DNA of 64,000 nt from an uncultured Christensenella sp. (GCA_910578195.1 CAJTOY010000003.1:211811-275810); one strand, 5' to 3'. Shown: positions 52,701 through 61,336, counted from the first letter of the stretch. Made by a program: numbers and translations. Notes: generated by a model from the letters alone, not told the origin.

Positions 52701-53477
52701 GCACTTACTGAAGAAAAATTTGATGTAACAAAAGCTTCTGTTGTGATAAATGATGATGGAAGTTTGGATATAGCCTATTTTGTTTCAGATTTCGAAAGTA
52801 ATTTAACTGTTTTATGTTATAATACAAAAGATTTTTGTTATGATATTGAGATTGAAGAAGCATATATTAGTGAGAACATTCAAATCGGTCAAGATTTTAC
52901 AATTAATTTAAGTTTATTAAATGCTGGGGATCTTCCTATAACGAATATAAAATTATTAGTTGGTGAAAAAGAAGAAGAAATAATATTAAATAAGCCTTTA
53001 AAGAGTGGTGAAAGTACCTATTTGGAAACTTCTTATAAAATTAATAATTTTGATGAAGAAAAATTGACATTGAAAGCATGTTATAAAGATATTTATAGCG
53101 AATATGTATTAAATTTAAAAAAAGTGGATTACGAATTAAGTGTTGATAAAATCATAAATAGTGGAAAACAGATTTTTAATATCAATGTAAAACAACTTTC
53201 AGATGTGTCAAGTGATTTTGTTTTGAAAATTAGAATTAATGGAAAAGAAGTTTATTCAAAAGAAATTTTTTCACAGGAAGGGTTGATTTTATCTTATATG
53301 TGTGATAATATAAAGGATGGTGACTTATTAGTGTTTGAATTAATACCTAATGCCTCAGAATTTGATTGGACAAATAATAAGGTTAGAATTTTTTCAACAC
53401 AAACAGAAATTGAAACACATAAATTTGAAAATGTTTATTCAAACGTAATAAATCACGCTAAGGAGGTGTTAATTTAA
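49773..53477 (+). CDS. Large secreted multidomain protein
   Basis: The 1234-residue protein has a signal peptide (KKSILSLLLAVVFVFGATEG). A carboxypeptidase-regulatory-like beta domain lies near 110-195 (PISNAIVRINGIPRYTDRNG), and a coiled coil near 390-475. A beta-rich region runs over 480-620, and repeats with DVYCDLDGDVHIAWQTSN resemble a beta-propeller (about 650-1010). A CARDB-like C-terminal domain (INLSLLNAGDLPITNIKLLV) follows. No membrane anchor. It follows the 1969-residue protein by 12 bases and is followed one base later by a membrane protein, so the three may assemble together. Confidence 0.6.
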   Translation: MKKSILSLLLAVVFVFGATEGAINAFAESKRNEDTPIAQINNDNYKPYNYKQDILSLEKKSEMDVEEVVSSLNETAKSFGGEVEYFSSERELNDSEKTQYSSDLENFEQITQIIKVMTTPTGKKEFGNYVASRPISNAIVRINGIPRYTDRNGEIKVTVDGGYAELFVEKTGYNPYIEIFEFTGEDKIIYLKQPKDDIYFEYAMFNYCGDVSNVLIQDSYFSLGDEYYYALLDVKTNILADEYRLYCDGNLVRSENNGSFTILNFEDFCKIDSVFSIQVVYQGIESEKVDLNIHVLKQIEQKDICDPNDISVDIELDGVDNQKLRMTDSGITPFGNFELDLADALKRLFEVYDGRGSAELNFIVDRKKGTLKMLIGYSYAVKRTGIDGIEDKIDAKNKKLDKTEDKEQRKKLESEIVDLVDQKEKLHMEDWHSFAPIYHNVRIATEQAKRGERSLKSLKSELSNLKQLSKKGPAIKNMLQKVPGFTVDFSVIGTVEFSFKEEKFVDVNVALELEGRVEWKQQFVVVSVPVFLRVGAGLKFTMKFTFVDEYEEGQYGFKVEDFFTFTVKLFLWAEIGVGFCDLLSVSLRGEGGVEFVFKTKSDFLQINGEAALSLRIKALLWEFNIDLVSRRWEDIGRSYDEMKLARTNFINENENLSDFKFMSNIYDVSQPQLTKFGDKQLLTWIEYSNDRDIYNSTVLMYSLFENGNWTQARPIYDTGKADFDYDVYCDLDGDVHIAWQTSNRIFSSSDSLESMAKESEIYIADISKNGEVNNVQKLTSNHELDCAPRFVKQETAQDPVSLIWRKNSLNDILGFNGINEFVSSNNLDWHTTTEIVSFNQFVSFGDCAYTNGELNAAFILDEDGDLATNDYEIYLVNSAGVNNITNDPTDYSSINYVDYEGKLVLQFKKDSNLFNYIDENVVKAMDISYNTVNTVTMIENETAGVKLVYYTMKLDNVQQLYCSLYDESLNLWSENIALTEEKFDVTKASVVINDDGSLDIAYFVSDFESNLTVLCYNTKDFCYDIEIEEAYISENIQIGQDFTINLSLLNAGDLPITNIKLLVGEKEEEIILNKPLKSGESTYLETSYKINNFDEEKLTLKACYKDIYSEYVLNLKKVDYELSVDKIINSGKQIFNINVKQLSDVSSDFVLKIRINGKEVYSKEIFSQEGLILSYMCDNIKDGDLLVFELIPNASEFDWTNNKVRIFSTQTEIETHKFENVYSNVINHAKEVLI

Positions 53478-54356
53478 GTGTCTCGAAATTATACGACTCA
53501 ACAAGTTGAAGATAATAATAAATATACGCAAGAGTGCAAACATATCTATCATAGTTTTAGGATAGCAGAAGTTAAGAAAACTGATGTGAAAGAAGCGGGC
53601 ATTCCTATGTTTACAAGTATTGCCTTTATTCTATTTCTTATGGCCTTTATCGTTGTATGGGTTCGTATAAAGATTTACGGAGATATGAATGGCGAAAACT
53701 CTTTGATATTTATATATCTATATATGCTTATAGCTGTATTTTTTATTTCATTGACAGTTTGGGTAATTTTTTTCATTAAAATTAAAAAATGTTGGTATAA
53801 AAAAGACTATCATAATTATTTATATCGTGATAATAATGGTCTATTCTCAATAAGTATTATAGAAAAAGACAATAATCCAACTATAACTCAAATTGTAAAT
53901 TGTGATGAAATGTTTTTGTTTGATGGGGAAGAAAAGGAGAAAATTATTTGGCGCAAGTTTGAAAGATATTCAGGCATAAAACAATTTACATTATCTCCCA
54001 ACGAAGTGTTTTCGGATGCAGATCAAGGATTAATAATCTACAAACATAAGTTAAAAAAGAAAATAGTAAAAAGCGATAAAGTGATATATAAATTTTATAA
54101 TAGACAAGGGTTGGTTTTAGGCGCCATACATCCCCATTGTTTGGTTATTAAAAATGGAGTAATCCAGTATGCTGTTGCTCACTATATGCGAAAGCATTCA
54201 TACTATGGATATAATCATACTAATACAAAACATTTGTATTCGCATATAAACGATGAAAATATAAAAATTATTTTCAGCAAGGAATTTATAGAAAATGCTA
54301 AAAAAGTAAACTTTAAATTGCCTTTAGAATCAATAAATATTGTATATAATATTTAG
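53478..54356 (+). CDS. Membrane protein of the surface operon
   Basis: GTG 53478 (292 aa) follows AAGGAGGTG at a suitable distance and abuts the previous stop. Two membrane segments lie near residues 45-64 and 75-102, with soluble ends. The C-terminal 190 residues are probably cytoplasmic by the positive-inside rule (basic KIKKCWYKKDYH after the second segment) and are beta-rich. It may be an assembly or anchoring partner of the large secreted proteins. No family recognised. Confidence 0.55.
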   Translation: MSRNYTTQQVEDNNKYTQECKHIYHSFRIAEVKKTDVKEAGIPMFTSIAFILFLMAFIVVWVRIKIYGDMNGENSLIFIYLYMLIAVFFISLTVWVIFFIKIKKCWYKKDYHNYLYRDNNGLFSISIIEKDNNPTITQIVNCDEMFLFDGEEKEKIIWRKFERYSGIKQFTLSPNEVFSDADQGLIIYKHKLKKKIVKSDKVIYKFYNRQGLVLGAIHPHCLVIKNGVIQYAVAHYMRKHSYYGYNHTNTKHLYSHINDENIKIIFSKEFIENAKKVNFKLPLESINIVYNI

Positions 54357-54381
54357 GGTAAAATATTATTTGTTTTAAATT

Positions 54382-55140
54382 ATGGAAAAACTAAAACATA
54401 AAAAAAAGATTTTAATTATTTCAATTTCAATAAGCTTGGCAGTTGCTATAGCAGTTACATTTATTGCTCTTGCGTTGACAATCTGGAAACCAAAGGTTAA
54501 GACGACGCAGGAGTGGTTAAACGACTTTAAGGCTTGCCTTGTTTTACAAAATGATAATAGTGAGCAGAAAACTTATAAAAACATAACCATAACCGAGAAC
54601 GGAAATTCGGTCGCGCTTTACGAACATCTGGTTGAGATAAAAATTCAGAACGATGAAAAGGTTGCGCATCTTTCCGTTAGAGAAGAATTTCCTACGCTTG
54701 AAACAAACGAGTTCAATACATATGACGAGTACTATTTTATAGGCGGAACTATGTATATGCAGCGAATAGCGGCTGGCGAGACCAATGGGACAAGCTTTGG
54801 TTCAACGTGGGAAGTTTTCTGGGAAGTTGTAAATGAAAATCTCGGTTCTACAATATATGGTTTTGCTGAAAGTAATTTCACCGATTTAAATTTAACTCAT
54901 AACGAGCATACACATAATATAACAGCAACGATTTCTGATGGCAATAAATATAATTTTTTTGCCGGTGCGGACGGAATTGCCGATATGAGTGGAATAAGTA
55001 TTAATATGACGTTCAACGATGAAACGGGATATTACGATCTAACAATATGCTACACATATCAGTCGAAGCAGTCCGTTGAAATCAAAATTTCCAAGTCCGA
55101 GCCCACAGATATTGAAATAAAGGATTTTGTTCAAAGGTAA
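54382..55140 (+). CDS. Membrane-anchored extracytoplasmic protein
   Basis: The 252-residue protein has one N-terminal membrane segment (about 8-31, basic residues before it) and an outside domain rich in beta strands, with NITITENGNSVALYEHLVEI-like and SFGSTWEVFWEVVNENLGST-like segments. The sequence after the segment lacks the Cys of a lipobox, so it is a signal anchor rather than a lipoprotein. There is no clear ribosome binding site and the gap to the previous gene is AT-rich. Function unknown; likely a surface-operon component. Confidence 0.5.
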   Translation: MEKLKHKKKILIISISISLAVAIAVTFIALALTIWKPKVKTTQEWLNDFKACLVLQNDNSEQKTYKNITITENGNSVALYEHLVEIKIQNDEKVAHLSVREEFPTLETNEFNTYDEYYFIGGTMYMQRIAAGETNGTSFGSTWEVFWEVVNENLGSTIYGFAESNFTDLNLTHNEHTHNITATISDGNKYNFFAGADGIADMSGISINMTFNDETGYYDLTICYTYQSKQSVEIKISKSEPTDIEIKDFVQR

Positions 55141-55149
55141 AAACTTTAT

Positions 55150-58100
55150 ATGTTCGCGAGAAGAAGAACGGTAATTCTGTTACTGTCGATGATAATAGTT
55201 TCGCTCATATCCGTTTTCTTAATTTCATTTAAGGAAGCGGATATTGTTTATGCGGAAAATAATACTAAATTCAGCGGAGGTGACGGTAAGGAAGAAACGC
55301 CTTACCAAATATCCACTGCTGAAGATTTTTGTGCTCTTGAAGAATTAAATTCTCAACATACGTTAAACGGATATTTTAACGTATATTTTGTTCTTACTTC
55401 TGATATCGATTTAACCAGTAGAAGAATTAATCCCATAGGTACGCAACTTTATCCATTCAAGGGCCATTTAGACGGCGCCGGATTTAGTATTACAAATATC
55501 TCGATAAACTCAACAGAAGATTATGCTGGGTTATTCGGTGCAATCAGTTCGGACGCGAGTCTGAAAGACATTACAATAAGCGGAGAGATTTCGGGGAATT
55601 CCAATGTCGGTGGTTTGGTCGGTTTAAATCAAGGTAAAGTAACAGGTTGTATCAATCGTGCAAACGTTAAAAGCACGGAAGACAGCGCGAATATAGACAT
55701 TGGCGGTATTTGCGGTTACAATGAAAACATTATTTCGGATTGTTACAATAGTGGACATATTCAAGGATTTGGTGTAAATACAGGTGGTATAGTCGGCTCA
55801 AATGCAGTTGGAACCATTAGAAATTGCTTTAATATTGGTCTTGTAGAATCAGAATACTATGGTGCAGGTGGGATTGCCGGTAGTAATGAAGCAACAATAA
55901 GCTGCTGTTACAATAGCGCTGCTATATCTGCGTACAGTACAGTTGGCGGGATTGTTGGTTCAAATACCGGTACAGGCATAATTGAAAACACATACAATAC
56001 AGGCGTTATAACAGTTAAAAATAATATAGCTGGTGGAATATGTGGTGGTAATGAAGGTGCCGTATATAATTCTTATAATTGTCAAAGTATAATCGGAGTA
56101 TCACAGAAAGGTAGCATTTGTGGATTTATTTCCAACGCTGCAATCGTGGATAGTTGCTTTTCTTCATCGGATAGATATGATGGTAAACTAACTTTTAGAG
56201 GTAACGATTATCCGAATTCTGCAATTATACGAGACGTCGATCTTGCAAATGGAGATACTTTAACAAACGAAAAGAAAGCAGCAGCACTTTCCGACGGCAG
56301 AGGTGCTGGCGTATGGACAAAGCGGAGTTATGATGAAACTTTTTGTTATTATCCTGAATTGTCTGTATTTTATGGTTCAGCCGAGTCATCAGTAGTCAAC
56401 TTTTCAAAAGACAGCACTAAGGTAAACCGTCAAACAACAGAAGTTACGTTGGGAACTCTTTCATATGTTTATAATGGTAAATCAAATGAGCCAGACGTGT
56501 ATCGTGGAGAAGAACTGCTTTTGCGTGATGTGGATTATTCTGTAACATTTTCGAATAATATTAATGCCGGAGATAAGAATGCAGCTTTTGCCCAAATTAC
56601 ATTCATTAATTATTTCAAAGGAAGCACCACAAAATATTTTTCGGTAACCAAACAACCTATTACGGTTAAATGGAGCGAAGAAAAGTTCAGTTATACAGGG
56701 AAAGTTCAGCATCCGACTGTATCTGTAGAAACTGGAAAAATTGGTGACGAAAATATAACATTTGAGTATGTGTATGACTCAAATATTGAAATAGGAAAAC
56801 ATTCGGTAAAGGCTCAACTTGATGCCGCAAACGAAATCAATAAAAATTATTCTTTTGAACCTGAGACCGTGGAATATCTGATTTCAGGTGCTGCGTTAGT
56901 GTTGGAGTGGAATACCGATACGCTTTATTACAATGGAGCAGCGCAGCATCCGGAAGCGAGTATAAAAAGTGGAATCAAAGAATCGGATTCAGTAAAACTG
57001 ATTTACACAGCGTACTCAAATAATATAAATGCTCAAACAGGTTACACAGTTAAAGTTACGTGCGACAATAAAAATTATAGTCTTGATATAACTTATACAT
57101 ACAGCATTGAGAAACAACCTATTACAGCAGAATTTGAAATAAAAGATTTTTACTATACAGGTTCAGCTCAGTATCCTGAAATCTCGAAAGTAAACAATGT
57201 GATAGGTGCTGAACAAATTGAGTTTGAATATAAAGGGTACACAGGTAATATTGCGGCAAAAAAAGGCTATACTGTTACAGCTGTGCTTGCTGATACAATT
57301 ACAAATGCAAATTATGTTTTAAATGAAACAATAGGAACTTATGAAATTAAACGACAACCGATTACTGCTTCGTTTTCAGAGACTCCATTAGTTTACAATG
57401 CTCAACCGCAGTATCCTGCAGTTAGTGCGAATAGCGGAGTTATCGGAGACGAGAAAATAGTTTTTAAAATATCCGATTATTCATCAAACATTAATGCAAC
57501 AAGTGGTGAAACTTATTCAATTGTTGTTTCATTAGATTCTGTAAGTTCGGTTAACGGTAATTATGTATTTGAACCTGTAACTTATTATTACGGCATTAAG
57601 CAAGCCGAAATAATTGTTGCTTGGGACAATGACAGCTTGCCTTTAATCTATAATGCAAAGCCACAGCATCCTACGGCAACAATAGTTTCAGAAGTATTTG
57701 ACGAAGGGATAAAACTTTTATACGGAGAATGTAATTCTGTTAACGTTGGCAGTCATTACAGTATATCAATCGACTCTGAAAACATTAATTATAAAATAAC
57801 AAATGTTCTCGAATATGAGATTAAGCCAATGCCTTTAGTTCTTGCGTGGAAAAGTGAGACCAGCTTTGTGTATAACGGTAATGCTCAGCGTCCGGAAGCT
57901 AAAATAGTTACTGAGGCTTTTGATACGGTAGAACTGGTATATGGTGTTTGTAATAATATAGATGTAGGGCAAGACTACACAATTGAGATTACGTGTAATA
58001 ACGCCAATTATATATTGGTTAACGATCTGACATATTCTATAATGCCTAAGCAGCTCGATGTCGTATGGGAGAAAAAAACGTTTACATATGATGGCTCATC

Positions 58101-59589
58101 GCAGCATCCTGATGCGACGGTTGAAGGCTCGATTCAAGGTGAAAATATCAGTCTAAAATATGTAAACTGTGAAAACAATTTCGACGTTGGCGTCAAATAT
58201 ACAGCAATGGTAGTACTTGACGAAAGTAATCCTATTAATGGCAACTATGTGCTTAATCAGGCGCAGGTTGAAACTACATATAGAATTAACAAGAAAAAAC
58301 TTGAACTAATTAATATAAAAGCCATAGACCGAGAATATAACGGCAAAACTGCTATCGAACTGGAGGGCGGTGAACTTGAAGGCGTTATTTCCGGCGATGA
58401 TATAACATTTTCTAGTAATATAGCCGTTATAATGAGTGCATCAGCAGGGGAAAATAAATCAGTAATGTATATGCCGTCATTATTAGGAGAGCATTCCTAT
58501 CGTTATAGAGTTAATGCGCCAGATATTACGGTTAATATCTATAAAGCGAAGTTTGACAAGTCAACTTTATCATTTAATGATTTGTTGTACATGTATGATG
58601 GAACTATTAAAAGTATACAGATACAAGGTGACATACCTGAGTTTATTAAATATGAAATAGCAGGAAACGAACAAACTCAAGTTGGAGAATATACTGCAAA
58701 TGTACATTTCATATATAATGAAACTAATGTTGAACCAATTTCTGATATAGAGGTTAAATGGTATATTGCAGCATCCGAATATTCTATCGGTAATACTATC
58801 AAGTTAAATATTCAGTCTGGGATGATAGAATACGGAGCAACTTTTGAAAGTAAAGTTTTAGATGACGTCATTGACGAGATGTTTCCTAAGAATGTAGAAT
58901 GTTTAAGAGGATTTAATACTGGATTTTATAAAGATGGAAGCAGAATCGAGTTTAATGGAATCGTAAAAATTGAACTTTCGCTTGATGATAAGACTCTTAG
59001 TAAATCAAATCTAAAACTTTATAGAGAGATAAATGGCGAACTGAAACAAATAGAATATGAGTTAACTGATTCAAGTTTGGTATTTATTACAGATGAGCTG
59101 ACGAATTTTTATATTACAGTAGAATCTAAAAACAATGCACTTGCAATCGGATTAGGTACAAGCGCAGGCATCGTAATTCTTTTAGCTGGAGGATTTTGTA
59201 TATTAATTGTTTTCTTAAAAAAGAGAAAGCAAGCAGCAGTCACTACAACTATAAATTTAATAAGCTTAAATGAAGAAACTGTAGAACAACAAATGATACA
59301 AACTAATGAACCCGAACCAACGCTGCAAGAACCAATAGATAAAGAATTTGTTATTGACGGTATTCATTGCTTTAGTTACCAAAGTTTTCTTGCTTCTTTA
59401 AATTATAAGGATCAATATCGGCAGAAAGAGATATGTTCTTATTCGACAGAAAAAGCTAAACGATGTGCTGCCGGCAAGGGGAACGGTAAAAGGAAAGAAT
59501 TATACTGGTTGGGTAAAAGAATTGCAAAAGGTTCAAGCGAATATTATGACCTATTAGAGAAAGCTAAACAAATTATAAATTCCAATTAA
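55150..59589 (+). CDS. Giant membrane-anchored surface protein with GLUG and MBG-like repeats
   Basis: The 1479-residue protein has a signal peptide (to about 36). GLUG repeats cover about 140-330 (GGIVGSNTGTGIIENTYNTG). MBG-like beta repeats run from about 430 to 1130, with a recurring start such as KQPITAEFEIKDFYYTG. A membrane segment lies near 1334-1356 (LGTSAGIVILLAGGFCILIV), followed by basic KKRK. A cytoplasmic tail of about 120 residues with a Cys/Arg/Tyr-rich end is unusual for a surface adhesin and might signal inward. It shares GLUG repeats with the 1969-residue protein. Terminators follow at 59606 and 59718. Confidence 0.65.
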   Translation: MFARRRTVILLLSMIIVSLISVFLISFKEADIVYAENNTKFSGGDGKEETPYQISTAEDFCALEELNSQHTLNGYFNVYFVLTSDIDLTSRRINPIGTQLYPFKGHLDGAGFSITNISINSTEDYAGLFGAISSDASLKDITISGEISGNSNVGGLVGLNQGKVTGCINRANVKSTEDSANIDIGGICGYNENIISDCYNSGHIQGFGVNTGGIVGSNAVGTIRNCFNIGLVESEYYGAGGIAGSNEATISCCYNSAAISAYSTVGGIVGSNTGTGIIENTYNTGVITVKNNIAGGICGGNEGAVYNSYNCQSIIGVSQKGSICGFISNAAIVDSCFSSSDRYDGKLTFRGNDYPNSAIIRDVDLANGDTLTNEKKAAALSDGRGAGVWTKRSYDETFCYYPELSVFYGSAESSVVNFSKDSTKVNRQTTEVTLGTLSYVYNGKSNEPDVYRGEELLLRDVDYSVTFSNNINAGDKNAAFAQITFINYFKGSTTKYFSVTKQPITVKWSEEKFSYTGKVQHPTVSVETGKIGDENITFEYVYDSNIEIGKHSVKAQLDAANEINKNYSFEPETVEYLISGAALVLEWNTDTLYYNGAAQHPEASIKSGIKESDSVKLIYTAYSNNINAQTGYTVKVTCDNKNYSLDITYTYSIEKQPITAEFEIKDFYYTGSAQYPEISKVNNVIGAEQIEFEYKGYTGNIAAKKGYTVTAVLADTITNANYVLNETIGTYEIKRQPITASFSETPLVYNAQPQYPAVSANSGVIGDEKIVFKISDYSSNINATSGETYSIVVSLDSVSSVNGNYVFEPVTYYYGIKQAEIIVAWDNDSLPLIYNAKPQHPTATIVSEVFDEGIKLLYGECNSVNVGSHYSISIDSENINYKITNVLEYEIKPMPLVLAWKSETSFVYNGNAQRPEAKIVTEAFDTVELVYGVCNNIDVGQDYTIEITCNNANYILVNDLTYSIMPKQLDVVWEKKTFTYDGSSQHPDATVEGSIQGENISLKYVNCENNFDVGVKYTAMVVLDESNPINGNYVLNQAQVETTYRINKKKLELINIKAIDREYNGKTAIELEGGELEGVISGDDITFSSNIAVIMSASAGENKSVMYMPSLLGEHSYRYRVNAPDITVNIYKAKFDKSTLSFNDLLYMYDGTIKSIQIQGDIPEFIKYEIAGNEQTQVGEYTANVHFIYNETNVEPISDIEVKWYIAASEYSIGNTIKLNIQSGMIEYGATFESKVLDDVIDEMFPKNVECLRGFNTGFYKDGSRIEFNGIVKIELSLDDKTLSKSNLKLYREINGELKQIEYELTDSSLVFITDELTNFYITVESKNNALAIGLGTSAGIVILLAGGFCILIVFLKKRKQAAVTTTINLISLNEETVEQQMIQTNEPEPTLQEPIDKEFVIDGIHCFSYQSFLASLNYKDQYRQKEICSYSTEKAKRCAAGKGNGKRKELYWLGKRIAKGSSEYYDLLEKAKQIINSN

Positions 59590-59605
59590 TATTTCACAAA
59601 AGGCA

Positions 59606-59635
59606 AAAAGGGCATCTAATCGGATGTCCTTTTTC
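59606..59635 (+). terminator. Rho-independent terminator after the surface operon
   Basis: AAAAGGGCATC (59606-59616) pairs with GATGTCCTTTT (59623-59633) with one G-U pair over a 6-base loop, then T. Confidence 0.8.
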
Positions 59636-59717
59636 TATTTAAAATTTTCATATTTGATATTATTTTCTGTGTAAAAAGAATTGGAAAATCAGAAATAATA
59701 GATAAGATATTTGCTTT

Positions 59718-59745
59718 AAAAACCGCTATTTATTAGCGGTTTTTA
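59718..59745 (+). terminator. Second terminator, possibly bidirectional
   Basis: AAAAACCGCTA (59718-59728) pairs perfectly with TAGCGGTTTTT (59734-59744) over a 5-base loop. The A and T runs are on both sides, so it could work in either direction. It isolates the integration module from the cargo. Confidence 0.8.
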
Positions 59746-60001
59746 TTAATTACAAAACAAGCGTTTATTCGGCAACATTAGGCAAAATGTAAGGTCATAA
59801 ATTTTGTAATATTAACATATACAGCGCACGCAAAAAAAATTATAAAAAATACGAAAGATATGAAATCTTAATTTAATAATTTTAACTGTGAAGAGTAAAA
59901 AGTTAAAAAGCATACCGCATACACGGACATATTTAAGCAGTTAAGTTAAAGCCAGATGAGGCTTAACTTGTTGCGCATAAAGGTCCAAGCGTTTATGGTG
60001 A
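59746..60001. other. AT-rich gap, one weak hairpin
   Basis: Apart from a hairpin of AAGTTAAAGCC (59943-59953) with GGCTTAACTT (59960-59969, one bulged A) I see nothing that can be assigned. No convincing promoter or gene is visible, although a promoter for the 60089 unit should lie here. Confidence 0.3.
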
Positions 60002-60084
60002 AAGCCCCCAATGGCATTTAAATGCCGGCGGGGGCTTATATAAATTCTAATTAGTCGCTCCTGACGGATGACATAAGGAGTGAC
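60002..60084 (+). promoter_or_regulatory. Leader hairpins, the second hiding the ribosome binding site of 60089
   Basis: First, AAGCCCCC (60002-60009) pairs with GGGGGCTT (60030-60037), enclosing a perfect GGCATTTAAATGCC palindrome (60013-60026). Second, GTCGCTCCT (60054-60062) pairs with AGGAGTGAC (60076-60084) with one G-U pair. The second stem contains the AGGAG used to start the 60089 gene, so translation can be blocked by RNA folding. There is no U-tract after the first stem. Confidence 0.55.
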
Positions 60085-60088
60085 GAAG

Positions 60089-60478
60089 ATGGAATTAAAA
60101 AATGACGCATTACGTTGTAAATTTACTGCATGGATGCAGGTTGTAGTCAAAAGAGCAAAGATTGATTATATAAGGTCTTTAAAGCGCCATTACAACGAGG
60201 TTTCAATAGAGGATGAACAGTTTGCCAACAAGTTGCTTTACGATCCTATAAGTCATAGGGGAGCTGATGATGGGTTTGATTTTGAAAATGAACATTTGGC
60301 AAAATTATTTATGAAATTAGCACCTAAAAAACGTAAAGTGCTTGAGATGTTATTTGTTCATTGTTTGGAGCCTGAAGATGTTGCAAAAAAGCTACAATGC
60401 ACATTACAACACGTTTACAACATGCGGTCGCTTGCTTTGAAAGAATTAAAAGAAAAAATGCAAAATATGGAGAACTGA
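60089..60478 (+). CDS. Sigma-like regulator of the Tn916 ORF7 type
   Basis: ATG 60089 (129 aa) lies eight bases after AGGAG; a GTG at 60080 is less well placed. The protein has a sigma-70 region 2-like part (KRAKIDYIRSLKRHYNEVSI, with a following EDEQF) and a region 4-like C-terminus (APKKRKVLEMLFVHCLEPED, then VAKKLQCTLQHVYNMRSLAL). Tn916 ORF7 has the same size and role in controlling excision and transfer. The neighbour at 60481 is ORF8-like, as in Tn916. Its ribosome binding site is in a stem (60054-60084). Confidence 0.7.
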   Translation: MELKNDALRCKFTAWMQVVVKRAKIDYIRSLKRHYNEVSIEDEQFANKLLYDPISHRGADDGFDFENEHLAKLFMKLAPKKRKVLEMLFVHCLEPEDVAKKLQCTLQHVYNMRSLALKELKEKMQNMEN

Positions 60479-60480
60479 AA

Positions 60481-60672
60481 ATGGATACACTAGAATTTGA
60501 AAACGTATTAAGACAAGCTATAAATGGCAGCCATGAGGACATTGAAATAATTTTAAAATTGTATGCACCACTAATAGATAGACAGTCGTATTTAAATGGA
60601 AAATTTGATGAGGATTTACGGCAGTACATACTTATGCACGTCATTAAAAATATATCGAAATTTAGAAGTTGA
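60481..60672 (+). CDS. HTH-domain protein of the Tn916 ORF8 type
   Basis: ATG 60481 (63 aa) follows the previous stop by two bases. The protein has the helix-turn-helix pattern of small conjugative-transposon regulators: FENVLRQAINGSHEDIEIIL, a KLYAPLIDRQSYLNGKF segment and DEDLRQYILMHVIKNI. The ORF7-ORF8 order is that of Tn916-like elements, where the pair controls excision and transfer. An earlier in-frame start at 60397 lies inside the upstream gene. No membrane segment. Confidence 0.7.
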   Translation: MDTLEFENVLRQAINGSHEDIEIILKLYAPLIDRQSYLNGKFDEDLRQYILMHVIKNISKFRS

Positions 60673-60766
60673 AATTATTGTCGAAAAATAGGTCTCTTTG
60701 TCTTCACAATTAAGTTTTAATAATTCAATTTCGTCTTTTCTTTTAAAAAGAAAAGGAAAGTTGTTT

Positions 60767-60985
60767 ATGACAATAGCTGAAATTGAAAAAACTATACCAC
60801 GCAGCGATGAGTATTTGGATAAAATGACTGTTGAATTTGGGATTATTTTAATTAATGGAACTCAATATTTCAAACGCATATTTTCCGATGGATGTGCAGA
60901 GCTGATTAGATATGACTATAGAATTAACAGATGGATGATTTCGTGTTTTACAAATATTGATGAGCCAGAAGTGGAACAGTTGTAA
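60767..60985 (+). CDS. Small recombinase-associated protein
   Basis: ATG 60767 (72 aa) follows GGAAAG; an earlier in-frame start at 60698 has no support. The protein has MTIAEIEKTIPRSDEYLDKM, then EFGIILINGTQYFKRIFSDG and LIRYDYRINRWMISC, a conserved pattern of small proteins next to recombinases on Clostridia elements. The function is unknown; a DNA-bending or directionality role is possible but only from position. Confidence 0.55.
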   Translation: MTIAEIEKTIPRSDEYLDKMTVEFGIILINGTQYFKRIFSDGCAELIRYDYRINRWMISCFTNIDEPEVEQL

Positions 60986-61012
60986 ATTTTTAAAACAATG
61001 TTTTAATTGTGG

Positions 61013-61041
61013 TGGACAAAAAAAGTCCAATGTGATATAAT
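61013..61041 (+). promoter_or_regulatory. Promoter with overlapping inverted repeat before the InsA-like gene
   Basis: TGGACA (61013-61018), a 17-base spacer and TATAAT (61036-61041) with a TGA before the -10. TGGAC (61013-61017) and GTCCA (61025-61029) form an inverted repeat that overlaps the -35. It is a good candidate operator. The first start codon (61049) is so close to the expected start of transcription that the message may be nearly leaderless. Confidence 0.7.
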
Positions 61042-61048
61042 GATTTAT

Positions 61049-61336
61049 ATGATAGAAAATGAACAAAAAATAATTCCAAAATGTCCGCGCTGTGAAAGCA
61101 TTGAAGGACAAATGTACTCTAGTTTTAGTAAATCTGGCGCACGAAGGTGTGTTTGTAGAAAATGTAATTATAAATATACGTTGAATCGGAAATATCCGAA
61201 AGCTTTTAAAGACGAGGCGATTCGCTTATATCAAACAGGGCTAAGTGCGAGAGAAGTTGGAAAAATACTAAATGTAAATAAAGGAAGCGTTCTTAACTGG
61301 ATAAGAAAGTTACAGAATGACTCTACAAAAATATAG
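61049..61336 (+). CDS. IS1 InsA-like zinc-ribbon HTH protein
   Basis: ATG 61049 (95 aa) is the first start after the promoter. The protein has a zinc ribbon (C12-x2-C15 and C36-x2-C39) followed by a helix-turn-helix (AIRLYQTGLSAREVGKILNV, then NKGSVLNWIRKL). Size and order match InsA of IS1, the DNA-binding regulator of that element. There is no InsB partner, IS end or catalytic domain here. It lies 15 bases before the serine recombinase, so it is probably a captured regulator or directionality factor. It likely binds the inverted repeat at 61013-61029. Confidence 0.65.
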   Translation: MIENEQKIIPKCPRCESIEGQMYSSFSKSGARRCVCRKCNYKYTLNRKYPKAFKDEAIRLYQTGLSAREVGKILNVNKGSVLNWIRKLQNDSTKI

